Shown here in pieces: positions 9,967-19,298 of a stretch of 60,000 nt of DNA. Source of the DNA: Tubulanus polymorphus (Eukaryota > Nemertea > Palaeonemertea > Tubulaniformes > Tubulanidae); assembly GCF_964204645.1 (NCBI RefSeq), contig NC_134030.1:22327210-22387209 (forward strand), given 5' to 3'. The notes under the pieces were generated by a model that worked only from the letters and a program-made list of their open reading frames with translations, was not told where the DNA came from and made no database searches. The position numbers and the translations under genes were made by a program. Positions within the stretch are counted from its first letter, which is position 1. The number at the start of each line of letters is the position of its first letter.

Positions 9967-9969
9967 ATG
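9957..9969 (+). promoter_or_regulatory. TATATAAATG start signal (ATPase)
   Basis: AATATATAAATG; the TAA is the integrase stop and the ATG at 9967 starts the ATPase, so the signal and both codons overlap. A-rich rather than T-rich upstream. Confidence 0.45.
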
Positions 9970-10575
9970 AATAAAGAATTATTAATATTTGAGCCTCATA
10001 ATATGTTAATATCTGGCGTAACAAATTGTGGAAAAACTTATTTTATATTAAATTTATTAGAAACTGTTTATGAAAACTATTTTGATAATATAGTATTATT
10101 TTGCCCAACATATGAATTTAATCAAACTTATGATAGAAATATTACTAGAAATAATAAATTTATTATATTAGATCCTAAAACAGTAAAAGAAAATTTAGAT
10201 AATTGTATTAAAATAGCAATTGATATTTATAAAGGATCAAATACATTATTCATTATAGATGATTGTGCTAATTTACATGATTCAAAAGTGAGAGAAAGTG
10301 AGATATGTTATCTAGCTTTCTCTGGGAGACATTTCGGGATAACAACATGGGTTTTAAATCAAAAATATAATTCAATTGTTAAAGACTTTAGGGAGAATAT
10401 AAGATTTCTAGTTTTATTTTATAATAAAGATAGAAAATCGATGAAAAATGCACTTGAGGAAAATGATGTTATTCCACATGATTTACATAATGAATATATG
10501 GATAAGTTGAAAAATATTAAAAGATCAAAATTACTATATAGATTACAACACCCATTTAAATATGAATTTATTTAA
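9967..10575 (+). CDS. Genome-packaging ATPase, A32/FtsK-HerA type (202 aa)
   Basis: An intact ORF. Walker A is GVTNCGKT at residues 17-24, and Walker B is LFIIDD at 94-99. A later SGRHFGITTWVLNQ segment fits the strand and sensor region of this ATPase family, which pumps DNA into capsids of Polintons, virophages and nucleocytoplasmic large DNA viruses. About 200 aa is normal for Polinton versions. Its start follows the integrase stop without a gap, and a repeat block lies directly after it. With the capsid gene, it identifies the element as a virus-like Polinton rather than a simple transposon. Confidence 0.9.
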   Translation: MNKELLIFEPHNMLISGVTNCGKTYFILNLLETVYENYFDNIVLFCPTYEFNQTYDRNITRNNKFIILDPKTVKENLDNCIKIAIDIYKGSNTLFIIDDCANLHDSKVRESEICYLAFSGRHFGITTWVLNQKYNSIVKDFRENIRFLVLFYNKDRKSMKNALEENDVIPHDLHNEYMDKLKNIKRSKLLYRLQHPFKYEFI

Positions 10576-10576
10576 A

Positions 10577-10751
10577 TTCAACTAGCTTGTTAATCTAGTT
10601 TAATTCTAGTTACATTCTAGTTGAATTCTAGTTGATAGTAGTTGAAACAAAAATCAACTAGATTTAACTAGAAATAAACAAAAACAACAATATTTCAACT
10701 AGCTTATTAATCTAGTTGAATTCTAGTTACATTCTAGTTGAATTCTAGTTG
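10577..10751 (+). repeat. CTAGTT-rich repeat block between viral genes
   Basis: Two direct copies of a 58-base unit begin at 10577 and 10694 (two mismatches between them). Each consists of reiterated CTAGTTGAA / TTCAACTAG words in both orientations. Inverted words (CAACTAG) lie between the copies, so the strand can fold. This is the longest non-coding stretch inside the viral gene run and starts at the ATPase stop. It may be a terminator, replication or packaging site; nothing in it decides between these. Confidence 0.8.
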
Positions 10752-10766
10752 CAACAACACAACTAA

Positions 10767-10785
10767 TTTAATTGTTATATAAATG
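10767..10785 (+). promoter_or_regulatory. TTATATAAATG start signal
   Basis: TTTAATTGTTATATAAATG precedes the ATG at 10783. The core matches the capsid-region signals, with a short, interrupted T tract. Confidence 0.5.
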
Positions 10786-11388
10786 GGAGGTGAAAAGAAA
10801 ATGAAATCTAAAAATGGTGATGTTCCAATTGAAAAAACTTTAGATGATTTAGGAATAACAGAAAACAAATTAACTCCAGATGATGGTGTTTTAAATAATG
10901 TTACAACAAATAATAATTATGAATATTATCTTTATTGTAAACATCAATTAGAAATATTAATAGCATCTGGAAAATTTAAAAATTTTGTCGGTAAAAATTT
11001 AACTTATAATGAATTAGATACAATGAAATCAGATGAAATTATTAGATTATTTAAGATTTATGAAGCCGCGAGAACAGCTAGAATTAATGACGCGATATCA
11101 GAAAATGTAGTAAAAGGTTATAGTAAATTATGTAATTATATACTACCAATTGAAGATGAAAATAGATTATATTCCGATTTAAAAAATGATTATTTAGTTA
11201 TGACTGAATTAAATAAATGGATTGGATATTTATCATTTCAATTAGGCGGATTTATGACATTATTATCAACCGGGGTTATAACATTTTCAAAAATTGAAAG
11301 TAAAAATATTTCTATAATAAATGAGCGAGGTGAAAGAAGTGAAGGAATTAACTGTGAAGAAAAAACCGAGAACTCAGAAACAAATTGA
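10783..11388 (+). CDS. Viral protein of unknown function (201 aa)
   Basis: An intact ORF with a start signal over its ATG. It has a charged N-terminus with a short Asn-rich stretch, a mixed helical middle, and a C-terminal hydrophobic segment (WIGYLSFQLGGFMTLLSTGVITF) at about residues 146-168. The last 20 or so residues are polar and read out of frame over the start of the next gene, overlapping it by 68 bases. The true C-terminus may have been near 11310 before a small shift. Position after the ATPase suggests a virion or assembly role. No motif identifies it. Confidence 0.65.
   Translation: MGGEKKMKSKNGDVPIEKTLDDLGITENKLTPDDGVLNNVTTNNNYEYYLYCKHQLEILIASGKFKNFVGKNLTYNELDTMKSDEIIRLFKIYEAARTARINDAISENVVKGYSKLCNYILPIEDENRLYSDLKNDYLVMTELNKWIGYLSFQLGGFMTLLSTGVITFSKIESKNISIINERGERSEGINCEEKTENSETN
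11309..11323 (+). promoter_or_regulatory. Start signal variant (CTATAATAAATG)
   Basis: ATTTCTATAATAAATG precedes the ATG at 11321. It lies inside the preceding gene. Confidence 0.45.
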
Positions 11389-11689
11389 ATGGTCTCGACA
11401 ATTAGGAATTAAATCACAAGAATATAAAAAAGCTGTAAAAGAAAAAATAAGTAATAAAAATGTTAATAAAAATAGTGAAAATATTGTTATTTCTACTCCT
11501 TCTGATAATAGAATATTTGATAAATGTCTATATTTTACAGTTGGATTTGTAATTGTATTCATTTTGATTGGGTATAATTGGTATAAGAAATCAAATAAAA
11601 TTCATGATATTAATAATTCTGAAACAACTGCTATCAAAAATGAAAATACTTCTGAAATTCCGAAATTGATAATAAAAAAAATGGATTAA
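11321..11689 (+). CDS. Small viral single-pass membrane protein (122 aa)
   Basis: An intact ORF. The N-terminal 45 residues are very basic (KKKPRTQKQIEWSRQLG, then Lys-rich). A single hydrophobic helix (LYFTVGFVIVFILIGYNW) follows at about residues 69-86, and then a polar tail. A basic arm next to a membrane helix is recurrent in Polinton clusters and could bind DNA at a membrane, but that is inference. The start overlaps the previous gene by 68 bases and has its own TAAATG signal. It is the last plus-strand viral gene before the sequence loses coding density. Confidence 0.7.
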   Translation: MSEVKEVKELTVKKKPRTQKQIEWSRQLGIKSQEYKKAVKEKISNKNVNKNSENIVISTPSDNRIFDKCLYFTVGFVIVFILIGYNWYKKSNKIHDINNSETTAIKNENTSEIPKLIIKKMD

Positions 11690-12803
11690 TATTTTAGAAA
11701 AAAAGCAAAAAAAATAATTTTTTTTAATTAATTGAATATCTCACTACTTTTGTCTATCTATGCGGAGCAATTTAATTGTCCAGATAAGTCATTTCGGATT
11801 CTAGATATTCATTATTTTTATTAATTTATTTTGTTTTTACTTGAATATTGTATTACAGTCGTTTCTTATTATTAGTTTTTTCTTAAATTGAAAGATGGCA
11901 GCACTGGGTGTGATGCTAAAATGAATATTTGAATTTGAATTTGAATTTGTTTATCAATTAACATAGTAATTGATTACTAATTTGATTAAAATTTATATCA
12001 TAATTAAGTTAAAAATCCATAATTCATTTATCAGTTTTCATTGTTATATTCTTTTCATTCGGAATAATTTATAATTTCAAATTTCACATATTTTTTTAAC
12101 ACCAGCAACATTTACTTAGGTGTTTTAGCTAAGTATATAAGGCAATTCAACCACTGGAGTGCCGCCGGGCTTGGCTTGCAGGGGCGTTTCGAAAATGCAC
12201 CTTTGTCCACCCTCCGTGGTTCTCCTTCAGTTTCGACTTTCGATCCTCCTTTCGGGGGTAAGGGGTTGATAGGAAATGCATTAGGCGCCTCTAATATAAT
12301 GTGTTTTTGAAGGAGAATTGGTGAGGTGTGGGTCACAGGGGTGTAAGTAGAAATGCTTGGGGATAGGTATCTCGTGGCGCCTCTCAATAACGGGATGCTT
12401 ATCCCCTAAAAACTCTGCGAGTCAAGTCGGGTGGTTTTGCTAAAACTTACCGTAAAAACATTGAAATATTCCTTTTAATCACGAGAGAGAATGATGACTA
12501 TCCTCCTGTCGTCACGGCCGAGCTAATTTGAATAAACCTCGCTTTCAGCAACCAATGAAAACGTGGTAGTTCAATGCCGGCTAACTGGCCTGTGTGTGTT
12601 GTATGTACTGCGTGCTTATTATATAACTGCTAGCTATCCAATATAACAACAACGTTGTGCAACACCTGTTTGATTGATCAATATTCAAATGAAGCACTCT
12701 CTTATAATAACATGTAACAGATGTTTGACTGTATGATTGTAGTTGTTCGTAAAACAACTAAGGTCATTTTGGATTCTAGATATTCATTATTTTTATTTCT
12801 TAT
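11690..12803. other. Non-coding stretch after the viral run, with a 35-base direct repeat
   Basis: No supported gene. AT-rich sequence to about 12,130 is followed by a GC-richer, host-like piece (about 12,130-12,770). A 35-base sequence containing GGATTCTAGATATTC occurs near 11787-11824 and again near 12768-12803 with one mismatch, bracketing the GC-richer piece. A short GAATTT reiteration is at about 11929-11948. The ORFs here have no coding character. Confidence 0.5.
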
Positions 12804-13130
12804 TTAATCAACAATTTCTAAATCATGATGACCGTCTTCATTTTTCCCATGATAGATTATTTTAAATCCTTCTAAATCTTTTAATTCCTCTGTACTCAAT
12901 GAAACCCATTTATCGGGTAAAAATACTTTAAATTCTCGCGATGTACTAACATTACAGTAGCTTAAATTAGCTGATACTTTCTCTCCATATTTAGTTTTTA
13001 TCTTTTCTAATTTCAATATTTTATGTTCAATTTCTTTTGTAACATCAACTAACTTTTTTATTTCAAATTGTTTTTTTGCTGGTTTTATTCTGTTATTTAT
13101 TGTTGCTAAGAATGCTTTTCTATCTCCCAT
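12804..13130 (-). CDS. Small viral protein, unknown function (108 aa)
   Basis: An intact, AT-rich minus-strand ORF whose codon use matches the viral run, not the host sequence on either side. The first third is lysine-rich; the rest alternates short strands (SANLSYCNVSTSREFKVFLP, FKIIYHGK). I have an impression of an OB-fold-like beta protein seen in other such elements, but this is weak. It has the same upstream motif as the minus-strand zinc-finger gene. It marks the right limit of recognisable viral sequence, 36 bases before that motif ends. Confidence 0.55.
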   Translation of the reverse strand: MGDRKAFLATINNRIKPAKKQFEIKKLVDVTKEIEHKILKLEKIKTKYGEKVSANLSYCNVSTSREFKVFLPDKWVSLSTEELKDLEGFKIIYHGKNEDGHHDLEIVD

Positions 13131-13154
13131 TCATTAGGAAAAGAAATTACTTGT

Positions 13155-13166
13155 GGTGATGAGTGG
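13155..13166 (-). promoter_or_regulatory. Motif upstream of minus-strand viral gene (CCACTCATCACC)
   Basis: Minus-strand CCACTCATCACC lies 25 bases before the start at 13130, with TTTTCCTAATGAATGG at the start codon. It matches the block before the zinc-finger gene at 2382-2393. Confidence 0.4.
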
Positions 13167-13387
13167 TGTCTCGTCCTCTCGTCCTCTGGTATGAAAGCCC
13201 ACTTTCCCTATTACTCTGGTTCGCTCTTTTAGACCGTCCCAAATTAGACCGGTCTAGTTTGGAACGGTATTTTTGCCTGTGTTAACACTGTAATGTAATA
13301 CAGGAAACTCTGCGCTCTTCTCAAATATATTCAAAATGTAATTGAGATCTATATTGAACATATTCAAACAATTCTTTTTTTACTTAC

Positions 13388-13711
13388 ACGTAACGTCCAT
13401 TTTAGTTTGATGTAGTATTTGATTTTGAAGTGGAAGCTCTATGCCATTACACTTCCACAATTGACATTGAATCAATGTTGCGTACATCACGTCTCTATAA
13501 TCCAGCCGATTCCTGTTGACAACTCCATCTTTCACCGGAATATTTACGCCTGGTGGAATAGGGGAGAATTCATTCATGCCTTCAGTAAATCCATCAGCAT
13601 ACCATTTTACGTTCATGTTTGCATTACCAATCTTACTAATGGCTTTACAAGTACAAGCCAGTGATGGTTGGAATTGAGCCACCTTACACGGGTTTTCACG
13701 TATCTTTATAC
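13388..13711 (-). CDS. Receptor locus 1: second Ig-like exon
   Basis: A 324-base exon (108 codons, phase 1-1) with acceptor TTATAG before 13711 and donor GTAAGT at 13387-13382. The product has Cys residues (ENPCK, LACTCK, TQCQL-like ATLIQCQL, DVTC) and VKWYADG, as in an Ig fold. It is a close paralogue of the exon at 41086-41406. The donor proves that at least one more exon followed; in this locus the provirus begins about 220 bases beyond it, so the remaining exons lie left of the window or were lost. Confidence 0.8.
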
Positions 13712-13830
13712 CTATAACAGATTTACATGAAAACATTCACAAATCAAATCGATCGGAGTCAAACGAAAAGCATTAACTCTTAAATCGATTTAAGATGAAA
13801 TGAATGAATGAATCAGTAGAACATAGAGAC

Positions 13831-13932
13831 AGATAGTACTTCACTCGTTCACCTGATGAAGTTACTAGATATTAGTAGCGAAAGCTCGAATCCTAAATAA
13901 ACTACATGTATTTTAACTTTAAAGTACTATCT
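13831..13932 (+). repeat. Hammerhead-ribozyme-like core within an 11-bp inverted repeat
   Basis: CTGATGA at 13853-13859 is followed by a stem of GTTACTA with TAGTAGC (one mismatch or wobble) and then GAAA at 13880-13883, the order of a hammerhead core. Arms AGATAGTACTT (13831-13841) and AAGTACTATCT (13922-13932) flank it. Stem III and the cleavage site are not clear. Confidence 0.45.
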
Positions 13933-14139
13933 GGCTCAATGTTTTATTGATGCAACACAAATTTAACACGGCAACCGTCATCTACGGCAGCGTTCTATTT
14001 AAGAAAAAAAATTTCGAAGTTAATTCCGAGTTTATAACTCGGAATAAACTAGTTTTCTCAGTTAAATGTGATTTTCGAGTTTGGAGTTTATTCCGAGTTA
14101 CAAACTCGGAATAATTTGTAATTTCTTTTTATTTAGGTT

Positions 14140-14895
14140 ACTCATGTATCTACCCTAGACAAATCTTCAGCCCAAAAACTGACCCTCAAATTCAATGCCA
14201 AATTCAAGATGGCCGACTGGCAGCCATTGTTGTTCGCCAAAATAAGCACTTTTTACACATTTTTGAAATTTTGAAGATGTTTCTATCAATTATCTTGATC
14301 TTTTTGATGTATTTGTATCCTCCAAGGGCCCACCAGCATGAGAATAATTCGGTCGAACAGACTCAAGATGGCCGATCTTTGACCCTTTCTGTGCCCAAAA
14401 AAAATGTCAACTTTGCCCGAATTGTGAGTCCTGTAGCTTCTTACAGGTTTGACATTTCTCATTGCAATTTGTGGCTATAGAATGGGATCATTTATTATAA
14501 CTAAGACAGGTATTTTTGATCAGCCAATTGTCACGCAATTGGCAGTCTTCTTTGTGTCACCAGTACTCATTCGCAAGTGGAATATAGTTTTTCCACATTA
14601 TATTGATACCTAAGCGTATTTTGTTACCACAATCGATTGCAAAGTTGTAGCTTATAACGTGTTCTATGATTTAGGTGAGTTTCAAGGTCATCGGTTTTTT
14701 GTATATGGCCACCAGGGGGCGTTGAATTATACAATAACTTAGTATTTCGGTACGTATATGCACATTTGGTTACCACAATCATTTGCTAAGTTGTAGCTCA
14801 TGGCATGGTCTATGATTGTGGTAAGTTTTTAAGGTCATTAGTTATACTAAATGGTCACCAGGGGCGGTGAATAGTAGAATAACTTAGTATTTCCA
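14140..14895 (+). repeat. Interspersed repeat, inverted copy of 42585-43340
   Basis: About 750 bases, recognisable by blocks such as AAGATGGCCGACTGGCAGCC and the CACCAGGGGGCG word, recur in opposite orientation at 42.6-43.3 kb. Two sub-blocks (TTACCACAATC...AGGTCAT) are themselves tandemly repeated. No coding capacity seen. Probably an old transposon tail. Confidence 0.7.
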
Positions 14896-17309
14896 TGTCA
14901 TTTTATTATGGAAATCACAAAACTTGATATAAGTAAATAAACATATGTGCAATACGCCAACCTGCACGCTTAATTCTACGACTGTTGGATAAAGAATTGT
15001 GGTCGCAATTTGTAGTCAATAGCCCTTTACAAAATGCCTGTGATGGATGGTTTAAGCGGGTAACTCATATGGTTCTCCGGGAGCACATCGCCGGAAACGC
15101 ATTTTCATCGCTATCTTCGTTATCCTCCAGGCTTTTCCCCCTAAACCTCATCAGTACATTTTATGTATTTGCCCTTTAAGGATCCACTAATCCAGTTACT
15201 CTTACTTACTCTTGTGTAAGAGAATGTTCGCTTACACTTCAATCAACGTCAATCAAAACAATCACCGGGTATTAAAATGAAACAATACCTATGGCGGATC
15301 TGTGAAATGATTACATCCTCACCAGCAATGAGCGTTTGAAATTCGCACGTATACGGCACCTAGTCCAGTGAAACGTTCGCCATTTTGGATTCCCATATTT
15401 ATTTTAGTAGCGCCGTATATCCCGAAAATAGCCAATCACATTCGCGCGTAGAGACAACGCCCCCCAATTGCAATTTTATACGCAAGAGCTAAGAATCTTC
15501 CCGCCAAAAACAGTTTTTCGTTGAAATTTACCGACGAAGGTTCGCCATGTTTTCAATCGCATGGATTATACTTTAAAGACGTTTAAGCCGAGAACCAATG
15601 AAACAAATGCTCACATAAACCACATAAACTAGAAAGAAACTTTTTAATAGGACGACGGAGACATAGAAATTCAAACTTGAACTAAGGGTGAAGATGAGTT
15701 CGGTTGGTTGGTAGTGCTTTTCAAAAGCGTTTGCAAGTCTGGTCCAAACGAAGTTCCACTGTTTTAGATAAAGAGTTGAGACTATAGTCAGCCTACAATG
15801 CAATTTTAAGGTATTACATAGATTGAAGGCAAAACGAAGCAGTTGGCACTCCTAAGTTTGAAAACTAGACCAGAGGCCTATCAAGGGAAACTTGGTACAA
15901 CTGTGGAAATATCCCGATTTACGATTTACAAACGCAAACAACAGAATTGGAATCCAAAAGTTTATTACGTTACGTATGTAAAAGTATAACTAAAGATATA
16001 ATTACGACACCCCAGCTGTTACAAATCTGTGCCGAGACCAATGTGGTCGCGCCGCCGCCCGCCTGGAAAGAGAGCGAGTCCCGCCTTATATACCGGGCTG
16101 ACAATAGAAGTAGATCGACTGTGCATTCTTTTCATGACAAGGCCCCGAGGCTCGATATTACATCAGATACGATTAGAGGGATTGAGAAATGAAGGTATCA
16201 TTTTAGCAATGGTGCATGGATCAGATTCAAAATTGACACAGGGTCTCAGGTAAACATACGTGAATGAGGTTTTAACCATAACACATCGAACCCCAGATAT
16301 CCTCAGGCTAATGGGCACGCAGAAAAATTCGTACAGATATCATATACGTCTATGATTATCAAGCGAATACTATAGACGAGATTATACGATTAATCGCAAA
16401 GGTGGGCTTAAAACGACACTGATGACCAGCCATTAGTGGCATGTTGAAGGAAGAAAGGCGCCTTCGTTCCGCCACTGGCAGGTAGCTCGGGTGGCTCCGA
16501 TTTTCTGTGCGCGGGCTCGTGAGAGGGGTGTCTCCGATTATCCGGCGACTCTCGATGTGTCTGCTCGGGTTTTAATGATAACAAAGATAACACACGTTTA
16601 TTATTAGAAATTTTTAAAAATATATTTATTTTCTGTAAACCATCAAGAAAGCAAATGGTAGACTGGTTGCCTGTCCCATTTGAAGATCGGTAACCAGTCT
16701 AAGCAGATGGTTGTTGATAAACTGGTTGCCGGTCTCTCAGTTGACTGCCAGCGCAAAATTGGACACAGTCAACAAGTCAAGGTTGGTACAAGACATTATT
16801 TTTGTAGTTTATTCATGACGTAAAAGGATTTGACATCCCAATAATACGATTTTTGTGAAGTTGTGTAACGTCATAGTGTTGTGCATGCCAAAATAAACTC
16901 GAAATCTCATTAACTCAGGAAGTTTTGAACTGGGTAACTCATGAACCCGGATATGACGTCTCAGGGCTTCCATAGTTATGAACTCGGAATTCCTCAACTA
17001 AAAACGTCGTCTCAGGGCTTCCATAGTCCACTGAAAATTTCTCTACAAATGTACTGTCTACAATTTCCCCTGATTTTGTGTCCAAAGTGAATAAGCGTAG
17101 CCATAAAACATTCGAAGTCTTGCTGGGTAAAAAACCATCATAGAACAATGAGCATCAGTGCCTGGATTGGTTAAATGTCACCCACCCCACTAGCTTATTT
17201 TAGCCCATTTCTCTTTAATGTTAATATTAGGTTCAGTCGCATATCAAAAAGATTATAGTCAAGTGACCAAATGCTTTTTAGAGGACATTCGAGTCCGGCC
17301 CATACTCAC
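14896..17309. other. Intronic stretch without recognised genes
   Basis: This lies in the intron between the two Ig exons of locus 1. I see no supported coding exon. The block at about 15.95-16.6 kb is GC-richer and may be a transposon remnant. At 16.9-17.0 kb are repeated AACTC and GTCTCAGGGCTTCCATAG words (twice). Confidence 0.4.
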
Positions 17310-17603
17310 TGATTACATCTGGTTTGTAGATTTTACTTTCTTTCGTTCCTGCTGAATTAGTGGCTACACATTTATACTGTTTACCAGCCTCGGGTACAAT
17401 TTTCCACACTGGTTTAGTTGAGGTAAGATGTAATGCAGTCCAGGTCCCTCCTGCTCCACTGTTCACTTGTAGCTGGAAGTGTAGACCAGTCGCTGCAGTA
17501 TTACTTTGTTTACAGGTAATACTAACAGTTTTACCTTCCTGCGACAGTAATACACCTGTACCCGGTAATACATTCACACTGTCCAGTACAACTCCATCAG
17601 GTG
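17310..17603 (-). CDS. Receptor locus 1: first Ig-like exon
   Basis: A 294-base exon (98 codons, phase 1-1), acceptor ATTTCAG before 17603 and donor GTGAGT at 17309-17304. It encodes an Ig domain: B-strand Cys in VSITCKQS, F-strand Cys in KQYKCVATNSAG, and GGTWTAL between. The final residues (KPDVIS) lead into the next exon. It is paralogous to 43730-44044. Immediately 5' of it lies an 82-bp tandem array containing copies of its own acceptor and first 50 bases. Confidence 0.85.
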
Positions 17604-18110
17604 CTGAAATATCAAATACACAATATACGTAATATTCTTGTACCCGGTAATACATTCACACTGTTCAGTACAACTCCATCAGGTGCTGAAATATTAAATA
17701 CACAATATACGTAATATTCTTGTACCCGGTAATACATTCACACTGTTCAGTACAACTCCATCAGGTGCTGAAATATCAAATACACAATATACGTAATATT
17801 CTTGTACCCGGTAATACATTCACGCTGTCCAGTACAACTCCATCAGGTGCTGAAATATCAAATACACAATATACGTAATATTCTTGTACCCGGTAATACA
17901 TTCACACTGTTCAGTACAACTCCATCAGGTGCTGAAATATCAAATACACAATATACGTAATATTCTTGTACCCGGTAATACATTCACACTGTCCAGTACA
18001 ACTCCATCAGGTGCTGAAATATCAAATACACAATACACTTAATATTCTTGTACCCGGTAATACATTCACACTGACCAGTAAACCTCCATCAGGTGCTGAA
18101 ATATTAATAC
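17604..18110 (-). repeat. 82-bp tandem array repeating the exon acceptor and exon start
   Basis: Six extra copies of an 82-bp unit, with unit starts (TGTACCCGG on the plus strand) at 17639, 17721, 17803, 17885, 17967 and 18049; the last is diverged. On the gene strand each unit contains the acceptor GATATTTCAG followed by the first ~50 bases of the Ig exon, then the intron end again. Read in the exon's phase, a unit meets a TGA before its end, so splicing to an upstream copy would truncate the protein. Confidence 0.9.
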
Positions 18111-18164
18111 CAGTCTATAAAACCGGACGTTGCAGTTTAGAAGTAGTTCATCATTTTAACTCAC

Positions 18165-18261
18165 CAGTATTTCTCTTATTTCGTACCGATACAGCTTCTG
18201 AATTGAACGAGATTGTCAGCAGTAGAATTACATCGATTACCAACCAGATCCAGTTCTTCAT
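18165..18261 (-). CDS. Receptor locus 1: signal-peptide exon
   Basis: ATG at 18261-18259 opens a 97-base exon encoding a short basic start, the hydrophobic core WIWLVIDVILLLTISF, a polar cleavage region (NSEAVS) and RNKRNT. It ends with donor GTGAGT (18164-18159) in phase 1, compatible with the Ig exon at 17603. It gives the locus a secreted or surface protein start. Relics of a similar exon lacking ATG are found in the duplicated segment at about 19.2 and 36.3 kb. Confidence 0.8.
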
Positions 18262-18352
18262 CTTTAGATCATGCGTCACCTTTAGACTAGAGTAAATGAA
18301 CAACCCAGAATTGGTATATGAAAATACTTTATTCCTATCTTAAGTTCAACAA

Positions 18353-19298
18353 CCAGGAAGAAAGACACTCTAAATATTTGGATAGATATATGAAAGCTGT
18401 GGATACTGGAGTGTGTAATGGGTAGTGTAGTGTGATCTGTGTGCATTTGTGGCCAGCACACAGATCACATTGTCTATTGGTGTTCGGTCCAGGACTCGCG
18501 AGATTTTCAACAACACGGAAGTAACGGGTAATAAATGATGACTTGAATTGCATGACTACCTACCACCCCTCATTATTGTTGGAAAACTAAACGTTCGGCA
18601 CTGACTAAAAATTAGTAATAACATTTTAGAAATGGCCAGAATTTTAACTTAGGTTCTATCTCATTTTTATTTTACAATTGCGATTGGTATAATTTTTTTT
18701 TAAACGGCCGTTAAGGCTTCATGTTTCGTCTGCAATTCACTGCAAATAGTTACGCAACTACGCACATTTCAGTGTTTTGGCAGCTGTACACTCAATCGGC
18801 ACCGTTCGTGACTAGCTTCACTGCGGAATTATCATTAATTAACATCGCCATATCACATCATCAACTTATATTGTGCCTTAAAACCCTAACAGCCGAAATA
18901 ATTGAAATGCACACACGATTTCTATCATTGAAAATTGAGAGAATGGCCGTGTTTTTGTTCTGCTGCTTCGCGTAAATCCCGCGCGGCCGCGCGGAGTGGG
19001 GCCGATACGTCCAGTTTTTATCGGTTGTTTTCCTTTTACGTAATCTATTCCATAAATACATTTTATCTTACATGTTATATCATTCTTTCTTGTAGAGTAG
19101 TTTCTATTATCCGCCAATCAATATTAGTCACCTTAATATAACAAACCTCATTTAGGATGATGCGATCTTGGAGTAATCATTTGTCAAATGATTACTCCAA
19201 GACGCGATACAGCTTCTGCATTAAACTTGATTGTCAGCAGTAGAATTACCAACCAGATCCAGATCTTCAACACATTAACGTGTTACGACCTTGAAATA
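18353..19298 (+). repeat. Duplicated 0.95-kb segment, copy A
   Basis: Nearly identical, with very few differences, to 35413-36359. It contains a GC-rich block around 18975-19010, a perfect hairpin at 19167-19201, and at its end a receptor signal-peptide relic (KIWIWLVILLLTIKF on the minus strand) without ATG. ORFs here are shared by the copies but look non-coding. It lies just upstream of the locus 1 first exon and could hold promoter sequence. Confidence 0.85.
19167..19201. other. Perfect 16-bp hairpin
   Basis: CTTGGAGTAATCATTT and its exact complement are separated by GTC, and GCGAT flanks both sides. The same hairpin is at 36228-36262. It could be a recombination end, a small RNA precursor, or a palindromic insertion scar. 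Confidence 0.8.

Noticed and set aside
12112-12387. 91-codon minus-strand ORF in the GC-richer insert
   Set aside because: No domain, start signal or neighbour support; composition gives long frames by chance.
18861-19141. ORFs of 66-79 codons shared by both copies of the duplicated segment
   Set aside because: Their identity follows from DNA duplication, they lie on both strands, and no domain is visible.
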